Notes: generated by a model from the letters alone, not told the origin. A stretch of 7,107 nt of DNA from Candidatus Ratteibacteria bacterium (GCA_028697565.1 JAQVEU010000037.1:1-7107), one strand, 5' to 3'; numbered from the stretch's first letter, positions 1 through 6,548 are shown. Numbers and translations are program-made.

Positions 1-1013
1 TTAAATGTCGGGATATTAGTATCACTTGGTGCCCTTATCTTATGCCTTACAGGCCTGTTTGCTCCATCACTCCGTACATAGTGAAAACACTCCCCCCTTG
101 GTGCCTCATGGTGTCCTATCCCCTCCCCAGCAGGAATCTCCCTTACCTCTGCTTGTATCTCGCCACCTTTACCCTCAATGGCATCAAGGCACTGTGTTAT
201 AATTTTTATGGACTCAAAACACTCCAAAAGTCGCACTACTGCCTTGTCAAACACATCTCCATTTTCAGTGGTAATGACCTTCCATTCAACAAAGGGATAT
301 GCCGCATAGGGGTCATCTCTTCGTACATCTATATCCACACCACTTGCCCGTGCAACAGGACCTACCGAACCAAACGCCTTTATGTGTTCCTTTGTAAGAA
401 CCCCAACACCTTTAAGCCGTGCAGCAAGTACAGGGTCATCTAATACTGCACCTGTGAGCATCTCTATCTGTCCTTTCAGTTTAGAAAGCACCTTCCTTAT
501 CTTCGGGATGTCCTCATCCTCTATATTCCTGCGGACACCCCCTATCTTAAACATCGCATAGTGGTTTCTGTTGCCTGTGATAATCTCAAACATATCAAGA
601 ACCGGCTCCCTGTACTTCCATGCCCACATAAATACAGTATTATATCCAAGGAAGTGACCGGCAAGTCCCACCCACAGCAGATGGCTATGCAGCCGCTCCA
701 GTTCACCTATGATGCTTCTTATATACTTTGCCCTTTCAGGGACTCCTGTACCTGTAATATCCTCAACTGCATTACAATAGGCAAATGGATGGGATGTGGA
801 GCATATACCACAGATTCTCTCTACAAGAAATGTTACCTGGTCCCAGTGTTTGCTTTCCGATAGTTTCTCTATGCCACGGTGGTTATAGCCCGCCTGCCAC
901 TCAACATCTACAACCTTTTCCCCATCACAATAAAGGGCAAAAAACTCCGGTTCTTCAAGAAGCGGATGGTATGGACCTATAGGAACTATAACCTTTTTTC
1001 TGTTATTTTCCAT
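1..1013 (-). CDS. [NiFe] hydrogenase large subunit, group 4 type (NuoD/HycE/EchE-like), 3' end cut off by window
   Basis: The catalytic subunit of a membrane-bound group-4-type [NiFe] hydrogenase, which would interconvert protons and H2 on the cytoplasmic side of the membrane. The frame stays open from ATG at 1013 to the left edge, giving 337 residues without a stop. Visible landmarks are NHRGIEK (44-50), the L1 metal motif RICGICSTSHP (66-76) with C68 and C71, the ELERLHSH helix (104-111) and GHHEAPRGE (300-308). True complex I NuoD proteins lack the L1 cysteines, so this supports a hydrogenase. The L2 CxxC that completes the Ni-Fe site should lie just past the window edge and cannot be checked. 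The start is preceded by AAGGA at good spacing and overlaps the NuoC-like gene by 11 bp, implying translational coupling. Unlike HycE, the NuoC domain is not fused to it. Confidence 0.93.
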   Translation of the reverse strand, partial: MENNRKKVIVPIGPYHPLLEEPEFFALYCDGEKVVDVEWQAGYNHRGIEKLSESKHWDQVTFLVERICGICSTSHPFAYCNAVEDITGTGVPERAKYIRSIIGELERLHSHLLWVGLAGHFLGYNTVFMWAWKYREPVLDMFEIITGNRNHYAMFKIGGVRRNIEDEDIPKIRKVLSKLKGQIEMLTGAVLDDPVLAARLKGVGVLTKEHIKAFGSVGPVARASGVDIDVRRDDPYAAYPFVEWKVITTENGDVFDKAVVRLLECFESIKIITQCLDAIEGKGGEIQAEVREIPAGEGIGHHEAPRGECFHYVRSDGANRPVRHKIRAPSDTNIPTF

Positions 1014-1437
1014 CTTTTTCCTTCCTTAATGGATATTTCCCTTCCCACTCATCTCCTAACAGGAAGTGTTTCATATCTGGATGTCCAGTAAAGTTTATAC
1101 CAAGCAGTTCCCACATCTCCCGTTCAATATATGATATCCCTGGTATGATATCCGTAAGCGAATCTATCTCTGGTTTTTCTTTGTCAAGATAGACCTTGAG
1201 TGAAACAATGGTTCCTTCACTGTCAAATCCAAAGTGGTAAAGAATCTCAAAACTGTCAAAATTTTCTATACCTGAGGCAATGATATATCGTGCATCAAGG
1301 TCTTTAAATATAATTGAGGCGCAGTCCTTTATATCTCTTTTGTCTATCGTTATATAGATTCTTTTGGTATTATGGAGATGGATATCCTTAACCTTTTTGT
1401 CCAATTTTGACTTGAGTATGTCTAATATACTATTCAT
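1003..1437 (-). CDS. Hydrogenase 30 kDa-type subunit (NuoC/HycE N-terminal domain-like)
   Basis: A 144-residue NuoC-family subunit. In complex I and group 4 hydrogenases this protein or domain packs against the large subunit and carries no cofactor. The family signature lies near the C-terminus: EREMWELLGINFTGHPDM (105-122), followed by FLLGDEWEGKYPLRK (125-139). The N-terminal half is poorly conserved and lysine-rich, as is usual. Its ATG overlaps the stop of the small-subunit gene in an ATGA arrangement, with GGAG 8 bases upstream as ribosome site, and its end overlaps the large-subunit start by 11 bp. In E. coli HycE this domain is fused to the large subunit, whereas in Ech (EchD) it is separate as here. 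Structural role is inferred from the family. Confidence 0.92.
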   Translation of the reverse strand: MNSILDILKSKLDKKVKDIHLHNTKRIYITIDKRDIKDCASIIFKDLDARYIIASGIENFDSFEILYHFGFDSEGTIVSLKVYLDKEKPEIDSLTDIIPGISYIEREMWELLGINFTGHPDMKHFLLGDEWEGKYPLRKEKDGK

Positions 1438-1850
1438 TTGAGTTTCTCCAGAACCTTTACTATACCTGCAATCATTGCCTCCGGTTTAGGGGGACAGCCA
1501 GGTATATACACATCCACAGGTATGAGTTTGTCAAGAGGTCCACCCATCTCGTAGCCATCCCTGAACATACCACCTGAACAGGCACAGGCACCTATTGCTA
1601 CAACAACGCAGGGCTTTGCTGTCTGTTTATAGACCTCTTCTACCCGCTCAACACACTTTTTGTTCACTATACCGGTGCATAACAGAACATCAGCATGCCT
1701 GGGACTGCCCACAAGAACCATGCCAAACCGCTCAATATCAAACCTTGGTGTCAGGCAGTCCAGAATCTCTATATCACAGTTGTTACAGGAACCACCTGAC
1801 ATATGGTAGACCCACAATGACTTTTTAAGTGCCCTTATTTTCAGATTCAT
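1434..1850 (-). CDS. [NiFe] hydrogenase small subunit (NuoB/HycG/EchC-like), proximal [4Fe-4S] protein
   Basis: A 138-residue small subunit that passes electrons between the polyferredoxin and the catalytic site in the large subunit. It has the four expected ligands of the proximal [4Fe-4S] cluster: C22 and C25 in GGSCNNC, C89 in GACACSGG, and C119 in IPGCPPKPE. The CxxC pair with one intervening gap matches hydrogenases of the Ech/Hyc type and differs from the adjacent CC of complex I NuoB. C91 is an extra cysteine near the cluster. The length is near the minimum for the family, with no Tat signal, as expected for a cytoplasm-facing group 4 enzyme. The gene starts 3 bp after the NuoH-like stop, and AGGA/GGTGA within that gene's end provides the ribosome site. 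The NuoC-like gene overlaps its stop. Confidence 0.94.
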   Translation of the reverse strand: MNLKIRALKKSLWVYHMSGGSCNNCDIEILDCLTPRFDIERFGMVLVGSPRHADVLLCTGIVNKKCVERVEEVYKQTAKPCVVVAIGACACSGGMFRDGYEMGGPLDKLIPVDVYIPGCPPKPEAMIAGIVKVLEKLK

Positions 1851-1853
1851 TTT

Positions 1854-2780
1854 TCACCATCCTGCTATTGCAAGTAGTATCCCTGCTATTCCTAATAATG
1901 TAGCCCATCCCCAGAAAAGTTTCATTGTCTGGTCTATCCTTAGCCGGGGATTGGTGTTCTTTATAAGTATAAAAAGCACAAGTATAAGGATATACTTTAA
2001 TATCCCAGTGATAATACCCGCAGGAGACGAAATATTTATTCCCCCGAGGTATAAAGATATAAGAAACAGGGGTCCTACAACAAGCAGAAGTGCCTTTGTA
2101 AGTTTGAATAGCCCCAACAACAACCCTGAATACTCAATGAGAGAGCCACCTGCGAGTTCACCCTCTGCCTCTGCAAGGTCAAATGGCACAAGACCAAGTT
2201 TGCCCTGTAGTGCAAGAACCCCAATAACAAAACCGATAACCCCTGAAAGAGAACCAATTATTATTCCATGTTGCTCTTGAAACTGTATGATACTGCTGAG
2301 AGAACTACCACCACTTTTGATAGCAGCAATAACCAGTCCACAGACAAATGGTAGTTCATAACCCATAAGGAGTTTCATCTCTCTGCTTATACCAACAGAG
2401 GCAAGTACATTACCAGAGGCACTACCTCCGAGTATTATTGCAAGTGAAGGAATTGTGAGAAGATAAAGGATAAGTATTGCATCAGCAGGAAACACTGTCT
2501 TTGTTTTGAATACAAGCAGTATCATTGTTCCTGCTATTCCTGAGGCAATAAGTCCTAATATGGGAGATGCCACAAACATAAATGTATTTGCCTTTTCAGG
2601 TATGAGCACCTCCTTGCCTGCAAGTTTTATAAAGTCCGCAAAGTTCTGGTACCAGGGAGGACCTACCCTGAACTGTAGCCGTGCGGTGAGTTTTCTGTCC
2701 ACCCACATTGCCAGCATACCTATTATGCTGAACAATATTAGCACCAAAACAAAACAGAGTAATATATAGGCAGCACTCAT
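1854..2780 (-). CDS. Membrane subunit of hydrogenase (NuoH/HycD/EchB family)
   Basis: A 308-residue integral membrane protein with about eight hydrophobic segments (roughly 4-25, 67-90, 99-119, 140-155, 173-191, 217-245, 256-274, 287-305). It anchors the peripheral arm and forms the entry of the proton or sodium path. Family landmarks are RVGPPWYQNFADFIKLAGKE (38-57), which faces the peripheral arm, and the acidic loop LVPFDLAEAEGELAGG (197-212) followed by EYSG (216-219). Its glutamates and aspartates correspond to the charged loop that couples redox to ion movement in complex I. The 'PPWYQNFADFIKL' form resembles hydrogenase HycD/EchB more than respiratory NuoH. Its ATG overlaps the polyferredoxin stop (ATGA), so the two are probably translationally coupled. 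No NuoL/M/N-like antiporter subunit is seen in the window. Confidence 0.94.
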   Translation of the reverse strand: MSAAYILLCFVLVLILFSIIGMLAMWVDRKLTARLQFRVGPPWYQNFADFIKLAGKEVLIPEKANTFMFVASPILGLIASGIAGTMILLVFKTKTVFPADAILILYLLTIPSLAIILGGSASGNVLASVGISREMKLLMGYELPFVCGLVIAAIKSGGSSLSSIIQFQEQHGIIIGSLSGVIGFVIGVLALQGKLGLVPFDLAEAEGELAGGSLIEYSGLLLGLFKLTKALLLVVGPLFLISLYLGGINISSPAGIITGILKYILILVLFILIKNTNPRLRIDQTMKLFWGWATLLGIAGILLAIAGW

Positions 2781-3268
2781 TTCTTTATTCCGTATGTCTC
2801 CAGCCAGTTAAATACATAAACAATGATACGGTCTCCTATTGTATAGATATTGGTCTTGTCAGTCAGTTCACTTTCCTCTATATATCTCATTGCTCCATTT
2901 GTACAACTTTTGACACAGAGTGGCTCTTCATCTTCTCTCAGCCGTCCGATACAGGCATCACACCTGCCTACCAGATATGGAATGAGTTCAGGAAGTATTG
3001 TCCCGAAGGGGCAGGCAAGGGAACATGACTTACAGGATATACATATGATATTGGAACGTTTCACCCTGCCTTCCTCTCTTTTTAGTGCACCTGTTGGACA
3101 ACTATTTACACAGGGATAGTCCTCACACCTTCTGCACGCAAGAAGAAATGCAATCTCTTCCCTCAGGGCGGACACTCCTTTGTTCTCTGGATGCATATTA
3201 TAACTACATTTTATGGTGTCATCCTTTACATACAAAAACCTGTCATAGTCAATAAATAGTTTCTTCAT
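2777..3268 (-). CDS. Polyferredoxin, HycB/CooF/DmsB-like, lacking most of the first cluster motif
   Basis: A 163-residue iron-sulfur electron carrier, probably linking the NAD(P)H module to the hydrogenase small subunit. It retains three of the four motifs of the DmsB/HycB fold: C45-C48-C53-C57 (CxxCx4CxxxCP), C76-C79-C82-C86 (CxxCxxCxxxCP), and C103-C106-C118-C122. The N-terminal CxxCxxCxxxC is reduced to C21, in KCSYNMHPENKG, which aligns by pattern with the usual fourth cysteine of that motif. In this fold that cysteine ligates the cluster of motif 4, so three [4Fe-4S] clusters are predicted. The frame upstream of the ATG is open for 27 codons back to a stop but has no ATG, GTG or TTG and no cysteine, so a wrong start does not explain the loss. 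The ribosome site is weak (AGAG). Confidence 0.92.
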   Translation of the reverse strand: MKKLFIDYDRFLYVKDDTIKCSYNMHPENKGVSALREEIAFLLACRRCEDYPCVNSCPTGALKREEGRVKRSNIICISCKSCSLACPFGTILPELIPYLVGRCDACIGRLREDEEPLCVKSCTNGAMRYIEESELTDKTNIYTIGDRIIVYVFNWLETYGIKK

Positions 3269-3298
3269 ATCATTATCTCTTTTATCCCTATGCCTATT

Positions 3299-3348
3299 CC
3301 TTCCTTTTATAACGGAAGGTTGGGATGGATTCCCTCTCCATCTTCCAA
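3299..3348 (-). other. Two abutting hairpins in the only substantial gap of the operon
   Basis: Between the reductase stop (3366) and the polyferredoxin start (3268) lie 97 non-coding bases, whereas the neighbouring genes are 9 bp or less apart or overlap. Two inverted repeats fill the middle. The first, at 3320-3348, has arms TTGG+GATGGA and TCCATC+CCAA around a 7-base loop, giving 10 pairs with a 2-base bulge. The second, at 3299-3319, has arms CCTTCC and GGAAGG around 9 bases. No T-run follows on the transcribed strand, so this is not a standard intrinsic terminator. It could be an mRNA processing or stability element, or a copy of a small intergenic repeat. The function is unknown. Confidence 0.55.
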
Positions 3349-3365
3349 TTTTCTAATCAATCTTC

Positions 3366-4196
3366 TTACGCCCATATATTCGGCTTATCTTTTATTTTAT
3401 CGTATGTAAAAACAGGCCCATCCTTACAAACAAAAAGGTCCCCTATGAGACAGTGCCTGCACTGACCCACTGCACAATACATCTTACGTTCCATAGAAAG
3501 ATATATCTGGCTGTCTTGATATCCAATCTCAAGTAGTTTCAATGTTGTGAACTTCATCATTATAGGGGGACCACATACAACAGCAACAGAATTTTTTATA
3601 TCAATATCCAGTCCATCCAACGTCTTTGTAACAACCCCCTCGCTATATTTCCAGTTCTCATCCTTCTTATCAACTGTTATTCTAAAACTAAGTGGATGTT
3701 TTTCACATAACTGGTGCCACCTATCAAGTATCAGTCCTTTGTATATGTAGTCATCAGGTGTTCGCGCCCCACAGCAGAATACAATCCTTTTATAGTTATT
3801 AATTGTCTCCAGAAGTGCAAGGAAAAGCGCCCTTATGGGGGCAAGCCCCACGCCACCACCTACAAGAAGTACCTCCTTATTATTATAGTAATTCAGGGGG
3901 TATGGCTTACCATAGGGTCCGCGGATACCCACTATATCACCTTTTTTAAGGTTGTGTATAGCATCTGTAACCCTGCCTGTCCTCATCACTGTAAACTCAA
4001 TTTTTTCTTTATCATAAGGAGATGAGGAAGGAGTAAAGGGTGCCTCCCCAACACCAGGAACCGTAAAGGATGCAAACTGTCCTGCAAGAAAAGAAAACTC
4101 TTCTTCTGGTTTAAGGACAACCGTCTTTATCGTAGGGGATTCAGTTATCACATCCTTCACCATACACCTTATGGGTTTGTATATATTTTTGTCCAT
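3366..4196 (-). CDS. FAD/NAD(P)H-binding [2Fe-2S] reductase subunit (HydG sulfhydrogenase gamma / AsrB-like)
   Basis: A 276-residue reductase of the ferredoxin-NADP reductase fold that would exchange electrons with NAD(P)H, probably in the cytoplasm on the hydrogenase complex. The N-terminal beta-barrel (about 1-100) carries the flavin-contact segment GEAPFTPSSSP (50-60) and GIRGPYGKPYPL (90-101). The nucleotide domain has LLVGGGVGLAPIRAL (110-124) and VVCGPPIMMKF (206-216). The C-terminus has four [2Fe-2S] ligands, C241, C246, C249 and C257, followed by the typical CKDGPVF. This layout matches HydG, AsrB and PyrK proteins. It starts 9 bp after the beta subunit, with AGGA as ribosome site. 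The beta-gamma order is the same as in archaeal sulfhydrogenase operons and in asrAB. NADH versus NADPH preference cannot be told from the sequence. Confidence 0.93.
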   Translation of the reverse strand: MDKNIYKPIRCMVKDVITESPTIKTVVLKPEEEFSFLAGQFASFTVPGVGEAPFTPSSSPYDKEKIEFTVMRTGRVTDAIHNLKKGDIVGIRGPYGKPYPLNYYNNKEVLLVGGGVGLAPIRALFLALLETINNYKRIVFCCGARTPDDYIYKGLILDRWHQLCEKHPLSFRITVDKKDENWKYSEGVVTKTLDGLDIDIKNSVAVVCGPPIMMKFTTLKLLEIGYQDSQIYLSMERKMYCAVGQCRHCLIGDLFVCKDGPVFTYDKIKDKPNIWA

Positions 4197-4205
4197 ATTA
4201 TCCTA

Positions 4206-5219
4206 CTACCTTTCCCTTAACGCCTCTGTAAGAACCTTCCTTTTGTCAATCTTACCAGCACATCCAGCAATACACCTTCCACAGCCGGTACATCCTATCT
4301 TTCCATAGTTTTCTACAAGGTACCAGTACTTACACAGGAGCCGGTTTGCATATCTGTCATACAGTGTTGGCCTTGGAGATACCCCTGCTGCCATCCGTGC
4401 GTAGCCAGGGAAAAGACAACTATCCCATACCTTTACCTTCCTTATCTCTTCCTGTGTACCTGTATCTTCAAGGAGGAAACATACACAGGAAGGACAGTTG
4501 TTTGTACAACTCCCACACTGGACGCAGTTTTCTATATCCTTTAGATGTTTCCAGAGTTCTGTATGATATGCACCTTTAAGTTTCTCTGTAGCATGCTCTA
4601 TGTCAAAGTCCCTGTTTTGCTCTTTTATCTTTTCAGTGGTATTATGCCTGTTCTGTTCCCTTTTGCTTATCTGTTCTTTGCTTGCATGGAAAAACTTCTG
4701 GTCATTACCTATAAAGAAACGGCCTTTTTGAGAGTTAATATCCACAAGAAACCCATCCTCATCTATCTGTGAGATGTTGAGGTCAAAACCATCCATAGGA
4801 TAGGGATGTGTTCCTACAAGTTCACAGAAACAAGAAGGATAGGGGGACATACAATCAAAACCTATGATAGTCGTTTTTCCTCTGCGGGTTATGTAGTTAG
4901 GGTCTTTATAATCACCCTCCATAAATACACTATCAAGAATCTTCAGTCCGTTGATATCGCAGGCAGAGACCCCCATAATAACAAATTCTGGAATATCTTG
5001 TAATTCAGGGACCACCTTTTCTTTAAATGGCGCAAGAAATAACTTAAGTGGTTCTACAGTTCTTGCCCTATTATATATAATATCCTTTTTAATATCAGGA
5101 GAGACCCTGCTATAAAATAGCCCTCCTTCATATTCAAAGGGAGCAAATATGGCGATGTTTTCTGCCTTGCCTTTTATAAAACTGTCCCAGTTATTTCTGG
5201 CTATATAAAGTGTTTCCAT
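4206..5219 (-). CDS. Iron-sulfur subunit, HydB sulfhydrogenase beta / AsrA-like
   Basis: A 337-residue protein of the 4Fe-4S dicluster family found as sulfhydrogenase beta subunit or anaerobic sulfite reductase subunit A. It relays electrons between the FAD subunit and a catalytic partner. The N-terminal domain has the family segment GVSACDINGLKILD (83-96) and a cysteine-rich turn with C123, C130 and C132. The C-terminal ferredoxin-like part has C232-C235-C238-C242 (CVQCGSCTNNCPSC) and C310-C313-C316-C320 (CTGCGRCIAGC), two [4Fe-4S] sites. A charged linker rich in Lys, Glu, Gln and Arg (about 180-212) joins the halves. It is the first gene of the hydrogenase operon. No ribosome site lies at normal distance: AAGGGA is 20 bases upstream of the ATG, beyond a perfect palindrome. 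Without an asrC-like sulfite reductase gene in the window, a hydrogenase role is preferred. Confidence 0.92.
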   Translation of the reverse strand: METLYIARNNWDSFIKGKAENIAIFAPFEYEGGLFYSRVSPDIKKDIIYNRARTVEPLKLFLAPFKEKVVPELQDIPEFVIMGVSACDINGLKILDSVFMEGDYKDPNYITRRGKTTIIGFDCMSPYPSCFCELVGTHPYPMDGFDLNISQIDEDGFLVDINSQKGRFFIGNDQKFFHASKEQISKREQNRHNTTEKIKEQNRDFDIEHATEKLKGAYHTELWKHLKDIENCVQCGSCTNNCPSCVCFLLEDTGTQEEIRKVKVWDSCLFPGYARMAAGVSPRPTLYDRYANRLLCKYWYLVENYGKIGCTGCGRCIAGCAGKIDKRKVLTEALRER

Positions 5220-5238
5220 TTGTGATTATTTTCACAAA
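5219..5238. promoter_or_regulatory. CRP/FNR-family-type operator palindrome at the start of the hydrogenase operon
   Basis: A perfect inverted repeat, TTTGTGA - TTATTT - TCACAAA (plus-strand reading), contains the TGTGA-N6-TCACA core known for CRP-type regulators. Its last base is the A of the first gene's ATG. The centre (5228.5) lies about 65 bp downstream of the start point predicted from the upstream promoter, a position typical of repression rather than activation. As RNA the same repeat would form a 7-bp hairpin between the SD-like AAGGGA (5240-5245) and the AUG. Which role is real cannot be told from sequence alone. Confidence 0.6.
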
Positions 5239-5300
5239 GTCCCTTAAAAAAATTTGTAATAGGTTAATTCCAATTTTTATTTTTGTCAAATTTTGGGATT

Positions 5301-5329
5301 ATAATAACAGATAAAATCATCCCTGTCAA
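5301..5329 (-). promoter_or_regulatory. Predicted sigma-70-type promoter of the hydrogenase operon
   Basis: On the minus strand, TTGACA (5329-5324) is a perfect -35 and TATTAT (5306-5301) is a five-of-six -10, separated by 17 bases. Transcription should begin near 5295, giving a leader of about 75 bases. The -35 begins four bases after the transporter stop codon. A second TTGACA (5289-5284) further down has only poor -10 candidates (TTAACC at 16 or TATTAC at 22 bases) and may be chance in AT-rich DNA. Confidence 0.6.
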
Positions 5330-5332
5330 AAA

Positions 5333-6508
5333 CTATTTTTCTGTTTTTACAAGTGAACCTACCATAACTGCAATCAATATGTTAAATACTGCCACCACAA
5401 GAAAGGGGATACGGATTTCCGTTAACCTTGCAATCGCTCCACCTGAAAAGGTGCCCAGAGCAAACCCTACCATACTGATGGATGTAGACAGCCCATACGC
5501 CCTGCCAATATATCTTTTATCCATAATGTTGTAAATAAGAGCATTGGCAGCAGGTATCATCCCCCCTATGCTTAAACCGAATATTATACGGGCGAAAAAG
5601 AGTATGGGTATGTTAAAGGCAAAAAAGTGCCCTACTGATGATAGAGATGCTCCAATCGCACAAAATATCAATATCCGTTTCTGCCCGATGGTGTCTCCTA
5701 TATGCCCAAGCAATGCAGCAGAACAGGCACCTGATAAGGCAGAAGCAGCAAGAACTATCCCTGTAATGCTGTTGAGTTTTTCTGGAGAAGGAAGGATGTC
5801 CTTTACAATCAGAGGGAAGGAAGGGCTTATCATAGAATTGCTGAACTGCACACCCATCAGTATTGTTGCAGCCATAAGAAACCCCTGTGTGGTAAGTATA
5901 CCAATAAGTCCTGGAGATGAACTTTTTTCATCAGTTTCAGGAGGGGTAAACGCCTCCTTTGTTCCAAGTAGCACAATCATCCCCCCTAAAAGTATTATAA
6001 GTGCACCTACGCGGAATGTAGTTCTATATCCGAATATATCAGCAAGAACTCCTCCGAAAAGTGGACCTATGGTGGTCCCAATATATATTGCTGCCTGCAT
6101 CATTCCTAATGTAAAACCACTTTTTTCTTCCGGAGTAACACTGGCAACAAGTGCAATACTTGCGGATACAGTGCCTGTTAAGATACCGTGGAGTAGACGA
6201 CAGACAAGCAGTTGTCCTGCTGTCCTTACAAAAGACATCAAAAGCAAAACTACAGTTCCTCCAAACATTGACCTGCATACCATTGCCTTTCTGCCATAAC
6301 GGTCTGCAAGAACTCCCCACAAAGGAGCAAATAGTGCAAATGTCACACCGCCTGCCCCCATAATAATTCCTGCCCAGAACACCTGCTGTCCCTTATCAAA
6401 TGTGCCAAGTTCTGAGATAAAAAATGGGAGAAATGGAAGGGCGAAAGAAAATCCTATCTGTGCAATTACCTGTGCCACAAAGGTTGATACAAAGGTCTTC
6501 TTCCACAT
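5333..6508 (-). CDS. MFS transporter, DHA1 drug:H+ antiporter type (MdtG-like)
   Basis: A 391-residue, probably twelve-helix major facilitator transporter of the inner membrane, likely exporting small hydrophobic compounds in exchange for protons. Loop 2-3 has the MFS motif A, GVLADRYGRK (65-74), with a degenerate counterpart GHIGDTIGQKR (268-278) in the second half. Helix 5 has the antiporter motif C, GTTIGPLFGG (144-153), which marks drug-proton exporters. A hydrophilic central loop (about 184-200) separates the two six-helix halves. The pattern around FWAGIIMGAGG...APLWGVLADRYGRK resembles E. coli MdtG, but the substrate cannot be predicted. It is on the same strand as the hydrogenase operon, 113 bp upstream, with its own putative promoter, so a functional link is not implied. 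No SD precedes the ATG. Confidence 0.92.
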   Translation of the reverse strand: MWKKTFVSTFVAQVIAQIGFSFALPFLPFFISELGTFDKGQQVFWAGIIMGAGGVTFALFAPLWGVLADRYGRKAMVCRSMFGGTVVLLLMSFVRTAGQLLVCRLLHGILTGTVSASIALVASVTPEEKSGFTLGMMQAAIYIGTTIGPLFGGVLADIFGYRTTFRVGALIILLGGMIVLLGTKEAFTPPETDEKSSSPGLIGILTTQGFLMAATILMGVQFSNSMISPSFPLIVKDILPSPEKLNSITGIVLAASALSGACSAALLGHIGDTIGQKRILIFCAIGASLSSVGHFFAFNIPILFFARIIFGLSIGGMIPAANALIYNIMDKRYIGRAYGLSTSISMVGFALGTFSGGAIARLTEIRIPFLVVAVFNILIAVMVGSLVKTEK

Positions 6509-6518
6509 AATGTAAGGT

Positions 6519-6548
6519 ATTATATAAGGAAACCACCTGTAACATCAA
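6519..6548 (-). promoter_or_regulatory. Predicted promoter of the MFS gene, implying a very short leader
   Basis: On the minus strand a consensus -10, TATAAT (6524-6519), is preceded at 18 bases by TTGATG (6548-6543), a four-of-six -35. Initiation about 7 bases downstream would fall near 6512, only a few bases before the ATG at 6508. No SD is visible in the bases before that ATG. If both calls hold, the mRNA would be leaderless or nearly so. Confidence 0.4.

Noticed and set aside
42..443. A 133-codon open frame on the plus strand
   Set aside because: It is antisense to the hydrogenase large subunit, which carries the L1 motif and reads through this whole stretch.
4196..4206. Assigning the HydB/HydG-like pair to a dissimilatory or anaerobic sulfite reductase (asrABC)
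   Set aside because: No siroheme sulfite reductase gene (asrC) follows; the next genes are hydrogenase subunits in the same orientation.
5202..5207. TATATA inside the first hydrogenase gene as a -10 activated from the CRP-type site
   Set aside because: It is about 24 bp from the palindrome centre, while class II activation needs about 32, and it would place the start point inside the coding region.
1..5219. Respiratory complex I operon
   Set aside because: The large subunit has the CxxC absent from NuoD, the small subunit has the hydrogenase-type CxxC spacing, and NuoE/F/G, A, I-N are not present in the window.
5544..6299. A 251-codon open frame on the plus strand
   Set aside because: It lies antisense to the MFS transporter, whose motifs are clear; its protein shows no recognisable domain and there is no ribosome site or separate context.
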